The position numbers were made by a program, and so were the translations under genes. A stretch of 64,000 nucleotides of DNA from Caulobacter rhizosphaerae (GTDB taxonomy: Bacteria; Pseudomonadota; Alphaproteobacteria; Caulobacterales; Caulobacteraceae): assembly GCF_010977555.1 (NCBI RefSeq), contig NZ_CP048815.1, forward strand, positions 4,518,501 through 4,582,500, given 5' to 3'. The notes under the pieces are model-generated. The model had not been told where the DNA came from, made no database searches, and saw nothing but the letters and a program-made list of their open reading frames with translations. Of the stretch, positions 7,904 through 15,551 are shown piece after piece. Position 1 is the first letter of the stretch; each line of letters opens with the position of its first letter.

Positions 7904-9271
7904 GTGACCCCCGCCCCGGCCCACGCCCCCACCCTCTCCGACCTGATCCACGCCGAAACCCGACGCTTCACCGCCGAGCATCCGCGCTCCCTGGCCCTGT
8001 CGCGGCAGTCGGCCGAGGTCTGGCGGGGCGGGGCGCCGATGCACTGGATGACCGACTGGGCCAGCCCGTGTCCGGTCTTCGCCGCCCAGGGCGTCGGGGC
8101 CCAGGTCACCGATGTCGACAGCCGGCTCTACGACGACTTCTGCCTGGCCGACACGCCAGCCATGTTCGGCCACGGCCAGGAGGCGGTCGCCCGCGCCATC
8201 GCGGACCAGGCCAAGCGCGGGACCGGCTTCATGCTGCCCACCGCCGGCGCGGTGATCGTCGGCCGGCTGCTGGCCGAGCGCTTCGGCCTGCCGCTGTGGC
8301 AGATGGCGACCACGGCCAGCGACGCCAACCGCGCCGCCATCCGCTGGGCGCGGGCGGTGACCGGCCGGCCGGTGATCCTGGTGTTCGACGGCTGCTACCA
8401 CGGCATGGTCGACGACGCGTTCGTGACGCTGAGAGGCGGCCAGCCTTCGATGAAGCCCGGCCTGCTGGGCCAGGTCCACGACCTGACGGCCACCACCCGC
8501 GTCGTGCCGTTCAACGACCCCGAGGCCCTGGCCGCGGCCCTGGCGCCGGGCGACGTGGCCGCTGTCCTGGCCGAGCCGGCCATGACCAATTGCGGGATGA
8601 TCCTGCCGCAGCCGGGGTTCCTGGACACCCTGCGCGACCTGACCCGCCGGGCCGGGACCCTGCTGATCATCGACGAGACCCACACCCTCTCCACCGCTCC
8701 TGGCGGCTACGCCCGCGCCCATGGTCTGGAGCCGGACATGCTGGTGGTCGGCAAGGCCATCGCCGGCGGCGTGCCGGCCGCGGTCTGGGGCGTCACCGCT
8801 GAACTCTCCGAACACATGGACGCCGCCGCCGCTCGGACCGGGCCCGGCCAGTCGGGGATCGGCACCACCCTGTCCGGCAATGCGCTGGCCATCGCCGCCA
8901 TGCGCGCCATGCTGTCGGAGGTGATGACCGACGCCGCCTACGCGCGGATGCTGGCCGGGGCCGAGCGACTGATGACCGGCCTGCGCGGCGTGATCGCCGC
9001 CCGCGACCTGCCGTGGTCGGTGGTCCATGTCGGGGCGCGGGTCGAGCTGGTGTTCGCCCCCTCCCCGCCGAAAGACGCCGCCGCCATGCGCGAGGCGCTG
9101 GACGCCCCGCTGTTGCATGCGCTTCATCTGTGGCTGATCAACCGAGGGGTGCTGATCGCGCCCTTCCACACCATGATGCTGGTTTCGCCGGTGACGGAAG
9201 ACGCGGCGATCGACCGACTGATCGCCGCCGTGGACGGGTTCGCCGGGGCGCTGGAGGGGTTAGCGGCATGA
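7904..9271 (+). CDS. Class III aminotransferase (glutamate-1-semialdehyde/GABA aminotransferase fold)
   Basis: A 455-residue PLP enzyme. The N-terminal substrate region is followed by TTASDANRAAIRWAR (where most family members have GSEA or GTEA), VFDGCYHGMVDD, LLIIDETHTLSTAPGG in place of the usual DEV, and VVGKAIAGGVPAAVWG with the probable PLP lysine. It is more distant from GabT and SpuC than the other two aminotransferases in the island. Start GTG at 7904 has GGAGGG upstream. Its place between gabD and a gamma-glutamyl ligase suggests action on an amine or amino acid in the same pathway. The substrate is not readable. Confidence 0.8.
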   Translation: MTPAPAHAPTLSDLIHAETRRFTAEHPRSLALSRQSAEVWRGGAPMHWMTDWASPCPVFAAQGVGAQVTDVDSRLYDDFCLADTPAMFGHGQEAVARAIADQAKRGTGFMLPTAGAVIVGRLLAERFGLPLWQMATTASDANRAAIRWARAVTGRPVILVFDGCYHGMVDDAFVTLRGGQPSMKPGLLGQVHDLTATTRVVPFNDPEALAAALAPGDVAAVLAEPAMTNCGMILPQPGFLDTLRDLTRRAGTLLIIDETHTLSTAPGGYARAHGLEPDMLVVGKAIAGGVPAAVWGVTAELSEHMDAAAARTGPGQSGIGTTLSGNALAIAAMRAMLSEVMTDAAYARMLAGAERLMTGLRGVIAARDLPWSVVHVGARVELVFAPSPPKDAAAMREALDAPLLHALHLWLINRGVLIAPFHTMMLVSPVTEDAAIDRLIAAVDGFAGALEGLAA

Positions 9272-9288
9272 GCGTTTCGCATCTTGAG

Positions 9289-9311
9289 ACCCTCTCCCAG
9301 AGGGAGAGGGT
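9289..9311. repeat. Short hairpin repeat (CCCTCTCCC type)
   Basis: ACCCTCTCCC (9289-9298) and GGGAGAGGGT (9302-9311) pair around an AGA loop. It is the outer arm sequence of the longer repeats at 19743-19906 and around the IS110 element, here in solo form just upstream of a ribosome-binding site. Confidence 0.75.
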
Positions 9312-9334
9312 TCAAGAAAGGGAGGAGTGCGCCC

Positions 9335-10720
9335 ATGACGCTCCCTTCGGTCGCCGATCCCCAGGAGTGCCGCGACTTCCTCGCCGCCCATCCGCAGGTG
9401 AAGTATGTCGACGTGTTCTTCACCAGCATGACCGGCGTGCCGCGCGGCAAGCGGTTGCGGGTCCACGAGCTGCAGGCGATCTACGACTACGGCCGCTTCC
9501 TGCCCGGCTCGATCCTGGTGGTCGACACGCAAGGGGCCGACTGCGAGGACACGGGCCTGGTCTGGGAGGACGGCGACGCCGACCGCCGCGCCCGGCCCGT
9601 GCCGGGGACCCTGACCCTGGCGCCGTGGCTGGGGCCGGACATGGCCCAGGTGATGCTGTCGCTGTACGAGCTGGACGGGACGGCCAACGACCTGGACCCC
9701 CGCCATGTGCTTAAGCGCGTGCTGGACCGCTTCGCCGCCGACGGCTTGACGCCGGTCGCGGCCTGCGAGCTGGAATACTACCTGGTCGACCAGCATCGCG
9801 GCCCCGGCGGCGAGCTGCTGCCCGCCCGGTCGCTGCAGACCGGCGAGCGGCCACAGGGGATCCAGGTTTACGGCCTGCCGGAGCTGGAGGCGATCTCGCC
9901 GTTCCTGCGCGAGCTGTGGGACGTCTGCGACGTGCTGGGCGTGCCGTTGGAGGGGGCGATCTCGGAGTTCGCCCCGGGCCAGGTGGAGCTGACTCTCAAG
10001 CACAAGCCCGACGCCCTGGAGGCCGCCGACGACGCCCTGCGCTACAAGCGGGCCGCCAAGGGGGTAGCCCTGCGCCATGGCTGCGAGGCCACCTTCATGG
10101 CCAAGCCCTGGGCCGACCAGGCCGGCAACGGCTTCCACGTCCATGTCAGCTTCAACGACGCGGCCGGGAACAACCTCTGCGCCGCCGACGACCCGGAAGG
10201 TTCGGACCTGCTCAAGCATGCGATCGGCGGCATGAAGGCGCTGATGGCCGACTGCATGGCGATCCTGGCGCCCAACGCCAATTCCTATCGCCGCTTCAAG
10301 GCCAACAGCTACGCGCCGGTGGCCCCGACCTGGGGCGTCAACAACCGCACGGTGTCGTTGCGGGTGCCCGCCGGCCCGCCGCCGACCCGCCATGTCGAGC
10401 ACCGGGTGGCCGGGGCCGACGCCAATCCGTACCTTGTGCTGGCCGCCCTGCTGGCCTGCGCCCACCACGGGATCAGCCACCAGATCGACCCCGGCCCGGC
10501 GGTGGTCGGCGACGGCTATGCGGCGGCGGCCAAGGAGAAGGTCCGCCTGCCCACCGACTGGTATGCGGCGGTCAATCTGTTCGAGGCCTCTGACGTGCTG
10601 CGCGACTATCTGGGCGAGCGGTTCGTGGAGATGTTCGTCTCGGTCAAGCGCACCGAGCAGGCGCGCTTCGCCGAGGTGGTCACGGCGCTGGATTATGACT
10701 GGTATCTGCGCAACGCCTGA
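9335..10720 (+). CDS. Glutamine-synthetase-family gamma-glutamyl-amine ligase (first copy)
   Basis: A 461-residue GS-fold protein. Visible are the ECRD beta-grasp region (VKYVDVFFTSMTGVPRGKRL), an ACELEYYLVD metal-site glutamate, GAISEFAPGQVELTL, GNGFHVHVSF (the HxH and nucleotide region), ANSYRRFKANSYAPVAP, and NNRTVSLRVP with EHRVAGADANPYL. Housekeeping GlnA has an adenylylation loop and a different N-terminus, whereas this layout matches gamma-glutamylputrescine/polyamine synthetases. It would ligate glutamate to an amine using ATP. Start 9335 has an excellent GGAGGAG site; the longer open frame starts inside a repeat. A second paralogue lies at 18332-19732. Confidence 0.85.
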   Translation: MTLPSVADPQECRDFLAAHPQVKYVDVFFTSMTGVPRGKRLRVHELQAIYDYGRFLPGSILVVDTQGADCEDTGLVWEDGDADRRARPVPGTLTLAPWLGPDMAQVMLSLYELDGTANDLDPRHVLKRVLDRFAADGLTPVAACELEYYLVDQHRGPGGELLPARSLQTGERPQGIQVYGLPELEAISPFLRELWDVCDVLGVPLEGAISEFAPGQVELTLKHKPDALEAADDALRYKRAAKGVALRHGCEATFMAKPWADQAGNGFHVHVSFNDAAGNNLCAADDPEGSDLLKHAIGGMKALMADCMAILAPNANSYRRFKANSYAPVAPTWGVNNRTVSLRVPAGPPPTRHVEHRVAGADANPYLVLAALLACAHHGISHQIDPGPAVVGDGYAAAAKEKVRLPTDWYAAVNLFEASDVLRDYLGERFVEMFVSVKRTEQARFAEVVTALDYDWYLRNA

Positions 10721-10815
10721 TAGCGGGGCGCTCGAACCAGGACTTGGGTCGGCATCTGGCCGGCTGTGTGGAGTAAAGTTTTCGATGATTGAAGATCAGG
10801 TCTAGGATTTGGAAC

Positions 10816-10959
10816 ATGGGAACGTCGCCGACCCTACGCGCTCGTCTTGTTGTCGCGGTTCCGATTGTCGCGCTTGTCGCCGTCGTCGCCTGGGTTGGAC
10901 TGACCATCGCCGCCAACATCGGCGTCGACGTTTCGCTACCGAACTGGATTTCTCGCTAG
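10816..10959 (+). CDS. Putative 47-residue single-pass membrane peptide
   Basis: ATG at 10816 opens a 47-codon frame ending in TAG at 10957-10959. The product begins MGTSPTLRARLVVAVP, runs through a continuous hydrophobic segment of about 22 residues (to IAANIG), and ends VSLPNWISR. A basic N-terminus plus one membrane helix predicts an inner-membrane peptide with its N-terminus in the cytoplasm. The upstream GGATTTGGA is only a moderate ribosome site. It sits 31 bp before the putrescine-binding-protein gene and on the same strand, so a role with the importer is possible but untested. It could also be a chance frame in a leader region. Confidence 0.45.
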   Translation: MGTSPTLRARLVVAVPIVALVAVVAWVGLTIAANIGVDVSLPNWISR

Positions 10960-10990
10960 GCAAGATCACACAAATTCGAGGGGAGACACC

Positions 10991-12091
10991 ATGAGCACCA
11001 ACCGTATTCTCGGGACCCGCCGCTCGCTGCTGACGGCCATGGGCGCCGCGGCCATCGGCATCAGCTTCACCGCCTGCGGCCAGAAGCCCGAGGGCTCGGC
11101 CGCCAAGTCGGCCAACGGCGAAGAGCCAAAGCTGAACTTCTACAACTGGGACACCTATATCGGCGAGACGACCCTGGGCGACTTCAAGAAGGCCACGGGC
11201 GTCGACGTCAATATGAGCCTGTTCGCCACCAACGACGAACTGTTCGCCAAGCTGAAGGCCGGCAACGCCGGCTACGACGTGATCGTGCCGTCCAACGAGT
11301 TCGTCACCCGCATGAGCCAGGCGGGCATGCTGGAGACCCTGGACCACGGCAAGATCCCCAACTTCAAGAACGTCGACCCGGCCTTCGTGAACCCCGACTA
11401 CGACCCAGGCCGCCGGTTCTCGATGCCCTATACCTGGCTGGTGCTGGGCATCGGCTATCGCAAGTCCAAGGTGCAGGGCGTGCCCGACAGCTGGAAGTAC
11501 CTGTTCGACAGCGCCCAGTACAACGGCCGCATCGCCCTGCTGTCGGAAAGCGCCGACCTGGTGCGCCTGGCCGCCAAGTACCTGGGCCACAGCGTCAACA
11601 ACATCCCGCCGGACCTGGTCACCAAGATCGAGCAGATGCTGATCCGCCAGAAGCCCTATGTGAAGGCGTTCCACGACGACAACGGCCAGGACATGCTGGT
11701 GGCCGGCGATGTCGACCTGGTGCTGGAGTACAACGGCGACATCGCCCAGGTGATGAAGGACGATCCCGACATCGACTTCGTGATCCCCAAGGAGGGGTCG
11801 CTGATCAATTCCGACACCCTGTGCATCCCCCAAGGCGCGCCGCGGCCGGACAACGCCCACAAGTTCATCAACTACCTGCTGGACGCCCAGGCCGGGGCCG
11901 CGATCTCCAAGACGATCCTCTACCCGACCCCCAACGCCGCGGCCAAGGCGCTGATGCCGCCGGCCTATCGCGACAACAAGGTGATCTTCCCGCCGGCGGA
12001 CATCATGTCCAAGTGCGAGTACGGGGCGTTCGAGGGGGCCGAGAAGGCCAGTCTCTACGAGGAAGTCATCACCCGCGTGCGGGCGGCTTAG
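10991..12091 (+). CDS. potF: Putrescine/spermidine ABC transporter substrate-binding protein (lipoprotein)
   Basis: A 366-residue periplasmic binding protein. The N-terminus has a twin-arginine-like TRRSLLTAMGAAAIG and the lipobox FTAC, so it is probably an exported lipoprotein. The mature part begins LNFYNWDTYIGETTL, the hallmark opening of PotD/PotF proteins, followed by GYDVIVPSNEFVTRM and YTWLVLGIGYRKSK. It captures putrescine or a related polyamine for the permeases encoded immediately downstream. It is followed by a palindromic repeat (12113-12210) before the permease gene, which may help set higher expression of the binding protein, as is usual in ABC operons. Confidence 0.9.
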   Translation: MSTNRILGTRRSLLTAMGAAAIGISFTACGQKPEGSAAKSANGEEPKLNFYNWDTYIGETTLGDFKKATGVDVNMSLFATNDELFAKLKAGNAGYDVIVPSNEFVTRMSQAGMLETLDHGKIPNFKNVDPAFVNPDYDPGRRFSMPYTWLVLGIGYRKSKVQGVPDSWKYLFDSAQYNGRIALLSESADLVRLAAKYLGHSVNNIPPDLVTKIEQMLIRQKPYVKAFHDDNGQDMLVAGDVDLVLEYNGDIAQVMKDDPDIDFVIPKEGSLINSDTLCIPQGAPRPDNAHKFINYLLDAQAGAAISKTILYPTPNAAAKALMPPAYRDNKVIFPPADIMSKCEYGAFEGAEKASLYEEVITRVRAA

Positions 12092-12112
12092 GGGCGGCTG
12101 GCACAGGCGATG

Positions 12113-12210
12113 CTCCCCCTCTGGGGGAGCTGTCGCGGAGCGACTGAGGGGGTTTGCGGCCGACGCCGCTCCCCCTCCGGCCCTCTGGGCCACCTCCCCC
12201 AGAGGGGGAG
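12113..12210. repeat. G/C-tract palindromic repeat (CTCCCCC...GGGGGAG family), copy 1
   Basis: Outer arms CTCCCCCTCTGGGGGAG and its complement (ending at 12210) each fold on themselves. The interior includes TGTCGCGGAGCGACTGAGGGGG, written here in parts as TGTCGCGGAGCGA and CTGAGGGGG. Sister copies occur at 14081-14182 and 15391-15527, so three copies punctuate the transporter operon. Confidence 0.85.
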
Positions 12211-12236
12211 GATCTTTGGGGAAACGGAGCCACGCC

Positions 12237-13127
12237 ATGGAGCAGAGCTGGAAACAGGCGAAAGCCGTCTTCGCCACGGCGCTCAGTGCGCCGCTGGTGT
12301 GGCTGGTGCTGTTCTTCCTGATCCCGCTGGCCATCGTCTGGGCCTACAGCTTCGGCCACAACGAGGGCCTGACCCAGATCGCCATCACCGGCACGTTCAA
12401 GAACTACGCCCGGGCGATCGAGCCGCTGTACCTGAAGATCTTCCTGAAGTCGGCCGGGGTGGCGGCCCTGACCACCGGCCTGTGCCTGGTGGTCGGCTTC
12501 CCCGTCGCCCTGGCCATCACCTTCGCCTCGCAGAGGGCCAAGACCTGGCTGCTGCTGCTGATCATGCTGCCGTTCTGGACGAACCTTCTGATCCGCACCT
12601 ACGCCCTGATCGCCGTGCTGCGCAACGAGGGCTACATCAACAAGGGCCTGGAGGCGGGATGGAACCTGGCCGCCAAGGTCATGCCGCTGCAGCCGTTCCA
12701 GCCGCTGGAGATGATGCACACCAATTTCGCGGTGATCGTCGGCCTGGTCTATGTCCACCTGCCGTTCATGGTGCTGCCGCTGTATTCGGCGCTGGACCGG
12801 CTGGACAAGTCGCTGCTGGAGGCCAGCCTCGACCTGGGCGCGGGCCACATGCGCACCCTGTTCAAGGTGGTCGTGCCACTGGCCCTGCCGGGCATCGCCT
12901 CCGGCGTGCTGATCACCTTCATCCCCGCCTTGGGCGCCTATCTGACCCCCGACCTGCTGGGCGGCCCCGACAGCCAGATGATCGCCAACGTCATCGAGCG
13001 CCAGTTCAAGCGCGCCAACGACTGGCCCTTCGGCGCGGCCCTGTCGTTCCTGCTGATGTACCTGACGTTTGTCGCCATCGCCGTGCAGGCGCTGGTGAGC
13101 AAGGGCCGGAAAGGGGCGACGGCATGA
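12237..13127 (+). CDS. potH: Polyamine ABC transporter permease, PotB/PotH type
   Basis: A 296-residue inner-membrane permease with about six hydrophobic helices (for example WLVLFFLIPLAIVWAYSF). It has the EAA loop EASLDLGAGHMRTLFKVVV with ALPGI, which docks on the ATPase. The first periplasmic loop and TRTY-like LLIRTYALIAVL agree with PotB/PotH. Start 12237 (MEQSWKQ) follows ACGGAGCC. It is paired with the second permease 82 bp downstream. Confidence 0.9.
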   Translation: MEQSWKQAKAVFATALSAPLVWLVLFFLIPLAIVWAYSFGHNEGLTQIAITGTFKNYARAIEPLYLKIFLKSAGVAALTTGLCLVVGFPVALAITFASQRAKTWLLLLIMLPFWTNLLIRTYALIAVLRNEGYINKGLEAGWNLAAKVMPLQPFQPLEMMHTNFAVIVGLVYVHLPFMVLPLYSALDRLDKSLLEASLDLGAGHMRTLFKVVVPLALPGIASGVLITFIPALGAYLTPDLLGGPDSQMIANVIERQFKRANDWPFGAALSFLLMYLTFVAIAVQALVSKGRKGATA

Positions 13128-13152
13128 GCTTCGTTGACGCCGTGCAACGGAC

Positions 13153-13178
13153 GGGGACAGGCACATGTGCCTGTCCCC
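13153..13178. repeat. GGGGACAGGC palindrome, copy 1
   Basis: GGGGACAGGCACA (13153-13165) and TGTGCCTGTCCCC (13166-13178) form a perfect 26-bp palindrome with no spacer. A second copy, with a CATT loop, lies at 49268-49293. It stands between the two permease genes. Confidence 0.85.
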
Positions 13179-13209
13179 AACCCTATCAATCCATCCGCGG
13201 GGCCGGTCG

Positions 13210-14061
13210 ATGACCCGCAAATCGCCCCCCGGTCCCCTCGAATACCTCCGCCGCTGGCAGATGCAGGCCTGGCTGGCGGCCGTCGGCGTCTTTCTCTACG
13301 CGCCGCTGATCGCCCTGATGGCCTTCAGCTTCAACGACAGCCGGCGCAACATCGTCTGGAAGGGCTTCACGCTCAAATATTACGACAAGGCCTTCAACGA
13401 CTCGTCGCTGATCGAGGCCTTCGTCAACAGCCTGACGATCGCCGCCCTGTGCACGGTGCTGAGCGTCGCCCTGGGGGCCATGGTCGCCCTGGTGCTGTGG
13501 CGGTTCCGCTTCCCCGGCAAGACGGTGCTGGACGGAGCCCTGGCCCTGCCGATCGTGGTGCCCGAGATCTGCATGGGCGTGGCCATGCTGGTGTTCTTCG
13601 CCAAGGTCCTGCCCTGGCCCGTGGGCCTGCCCTGGCCGCTGAATCTCGGGGCCATCACCATCGCCCACGTGTCGTTCTCGTTCCCGTTCGTGGCGGTGGT
13701 GGTCCGCGCCCGGATGGCCAGCTTCAACCGCGAGATGGAGGAGGCGGCCCGCGACCTGGGGGCCGGCGAGTGGCGGACGATCTGGGACGTGATCCTGCCG
13801 CACATGGCTCCGTCCTTGGTGGCCGGCGCCCTGCTGGCCTTCACCCTCAGCCTGGACGATTTCGTCATCACCTTCTTCACCGCCGGCCCGGACACAGTGA
13901 CCTTCCCGGTCAAGGTCTATTCGATGGTCCGCTTCTCGGTGACGCCGGAGGTCAACGCCGCCTCGACGATCCTGATCGTGCTGACCGTGATCCTGACGGC
14001 GGTGGCACTGAAGCTGCAGGGAGACCCCGCGGGCGTGGCCGGGCATGGGGACAAGGCGTAA
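13210..14061 (+). CDS. potI: Polyamine ABC transporter permease, PotC/PotI type
   Basis: A 283-residue permease with the PotC-family signature: an N-terminal helix (AVGVFLYAPLIALMAFSFN), the segment NDSRRNIVWKGFTLKYY, the EAA loop EEAARDLGAGEWRTIWDVILP, and SLDDFVITFFTAGP, which is characteristic of PotC/PotI. It forms the heterodimeric channel with the preceding permease. Start 13210 (MTRKSPP) is chosen over an upstream in-frame ATG at 13165 because the upstream codons lie in the palindrome. The ribosome site is weak (CGGGGCCGG). Confidence 0.9.
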   Translation: MTRKSPPGPLEYLRRWQMQAWLAAVGVFLYAPLIALMAFSFNDSRRNIVWKGFTLKYYDKAFNDSSLIEAFVNSLTIAALCTVLSVALGAMVALVLWRFRFPGKTVLDGALALPIVVPEICMGVAMLVFFAKVLPWPVGLPWPLNLGAITIAHVSFSFPFVAVVVRARMASFNREMEEAARDLGAGEWRTIWDVILPHMAPSLVAGALLAFTLSLDDFVITFFTAGPDTVTFPVKVYSMVRFSVTPEVNAASTILIVLTVILTAVALKLQGDPAGVAGHGDKA

Positions 14062-14080
14062 TGGGCGTGTGGAATAGGTC

Positions 14081-14182
14081 CTCCCCCTGTGTGGGAGGTG
14101 GCCCGAAGGGCCGGAGGGGGGAGTTGGCGGCGCCTTTCGCTCCCCCCTCAGTCGCTCCGCGACAGCTCCCCCACAGGGGGAG
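14081..14182. repeat. G/C-tract palindromic repeat (CTCCCCC...GGGGGAG family), copy 2
   Basis: Outer arms begin CTCCCCCTGTGTGGGAG and end with the complement ACAGGGGGAG. The interior has GGCCCGAAGGGCC and CAGTCGCTCCGCGACAG, shared with the copies at 12113-12210 and 15391-15527 in different orientations. Confidence 0.85.
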
Positions 14183-14215
14183 CAGCTCTATGGCGAGATG
14201 CTCGGGGGAATTCAG

Positions 14216-15340
14216 GTGACCAACCAACCCATCATCACCTTCGAGAACGTCACCAAGCGCTTCGGCAAGATGGTGGCGGTCGACAACGTCTCCCTGTCGA
14301 TCCAGGAGGGCGAGTTCTTCTCGCTGCTGGGGCCATCGGGCTGCGGCAAGACCACCCTGCTGCGAATGCTGGCCGGGTTCGAGACGCCAACCGAAGGCCG
14401 GATCCTGATCGACGGCCAGGACGTCTCGACCGTGCCGCCCAACAAGCGGCCGGTGAACATGGTGTTCCAGTCCTACGCCGTGTTCCCGCACATGAGCGTG
14501 GCCGACAACGTCGCCTACGGCCTGAAGGTCGACCGGGTGAGCAAGGCCGAGCGCGACCGGCGGGTGGAGGAGGCGCTGGACCTGGTCCAGTTGCACGGCC
14601 TGGCCCAGCGCAAGCCCGACCAGCTGTCGGGCGGCCAGCGGCAGCGGGTCGCCCTGGCGCGAGCACTGGTGAAACGCCCCCGCGTGCTGTTGCTGGACGA
14701 GCCGCTGTCGGCCCTGGACGCCAAGCTGCGCGACCAGATGCGCACCGAGCTGTCGACGCTTCAGGAGAAGGTCGGGATCACCTTCATCATGGTCACCCAC
14801 GACCAGGACGAGGCCCTGGCCCTGGCCAGCCGCTGCGCGGTGATGAACCGGGGCCTGCTGCAGCAGGTGGCCGCGCCCAACGACCTCTACGAGTTCCCCA
14901 ACAGCCGCTTCGTGGCCGATTTCATCGGCAGCGTGAACCTGTTCGAGGGCGTGCTGGCCGTCGACGAGCCCAGCCACGCGGTAGTCAGGTCGCCCGACCT
15001 GGACTGCGACATCTTCCTGGACCATGGCGTCACCGGCGCGCGTGGCGGCACGGTCTGGGCGGCGCTGCGGCCCGAGAAGATCGAGTTGCACAAGCGTCCC
15101 GACGGCGCCGCCCCGCCCAACATGGGCGACTGCCCGGTCGGCCAGAACGCCGTGGCCGGGGTGATCCGCCACGAGGCCTATCTGGGCGGTCAGAGCGTCT
15201 ACGAGGTGGAGATCCAGAGCGGCCGCCGGATCAAGGTCGTCCGCCAGAACCTGACCCGCTGGGACCAGGAGGACTTCAAGCTGGGCGAGGCGGTGTGGCT
15301 GGGCTGGCATGCCTGTTCGCCGGCGGTGCTGCTGTCGTGA
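14216..15340 (+). CDS. potG: Polyamine ABC transporter ATP-binding protein, PotA/PotG type
   Basis: A 374-residue ATPase with Walker A LGPSGCGKTTLLRML, Q-loop VFQSYAVFPHM, signature LSGGQRQRVALARAL, Walker B VLLLDEPLSALD and H-loop MVTHDQDEAL. A C-terminal TOBE-like region (about 285-370, including LRPEKIELH and VYEVEIQSGRRIKVV) is typical of polyamine and sulfate importers. An ATG at 14198 is in frame, but GTG at 14216 has GGGGGA at the right distance and is preferred. It energises uptake through the two preceding permeases. Confidence 0.9.
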   Translation: MTNQPIITFENVTKRFGKMVAVDNVSLSIQEGEFFSLLGPSGCGKTTLLRMLAGFETPTEGRILIDGQDVSTVPPNKRPVNMVFQSYAVFPHMSVADNVAYGLKVDRVSKAERDRRVEEALDLVQLHGLAQRKPDQLSGGQRQRVALARALVKRPRVLLLDEPLSALDAKLRDQMRTELSTLQEKVGITFIMVTHDQDEALALASRCAVMNRGLLQQVAAPNDLYEFPNSRFVADFIGSVNLFEGVLAVDEPSHAVVRSPDLDCDIFLDHGVTGARGGTVWAALRPEKIELHKRPDGAAPPNMGDCPVGQNAVAGVIRHEAYLGGQSVYEVEIQSGRRIKVVRQNLTRWDQEDFKLGEAVWLGWHACSPAVLLS

Positions 15341-15390
15341 TTTTCGTGGCTCACGCCCTTGCCCCCACCTGGCGGCTGCGCAGGCCAAGT

Positions 15391-15527
15391 CCCTCCCCCT
15401 GTGGGGGAGGTGTCGCCCGCAGGGCGACGGAGGGGGGCGTGATCGGCAGCCGGCCGGGTCTACGATCTTCGATCCGACAACTCCCCCCACCGATCGCTAC
15501 GCGATCGCCTCCCCCACAGGGGGAGGG
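15391..15527. repeat. G/C-tract palindromic repeat (CTCCCCC...GGGGGAG family), copy 3
   Basis: CCCTCCCCCTGTGGGGGAGG at the left and CCTCCCCCACAGGGGGAGGG at the right are reverse complements. The interior contains TCGCCCGCAGGGCGA and CGATCGCTACGCGATCG hairpins. It separates the ATPase gene from the puuD-type gene. Confidence 0.85.
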
Positions 15528-15551
15528 ACTGCGGTCCACAGGAGGCACGGG

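Noticed and set aside
7625..9169. 514-codon minus-strand frame over gabD end and the second aminotransferase
   Set aside because: Runs through a palindromic repeat and antisense to an enzyme with intact motifs.
9335..10720. Housekeeping glutamine synthetase (glnA)
   Set aside because: Context, N-terminal layout and absence of the adenylylation loop favour gamma-glutamyl-amine ligases for both GS-like genes.
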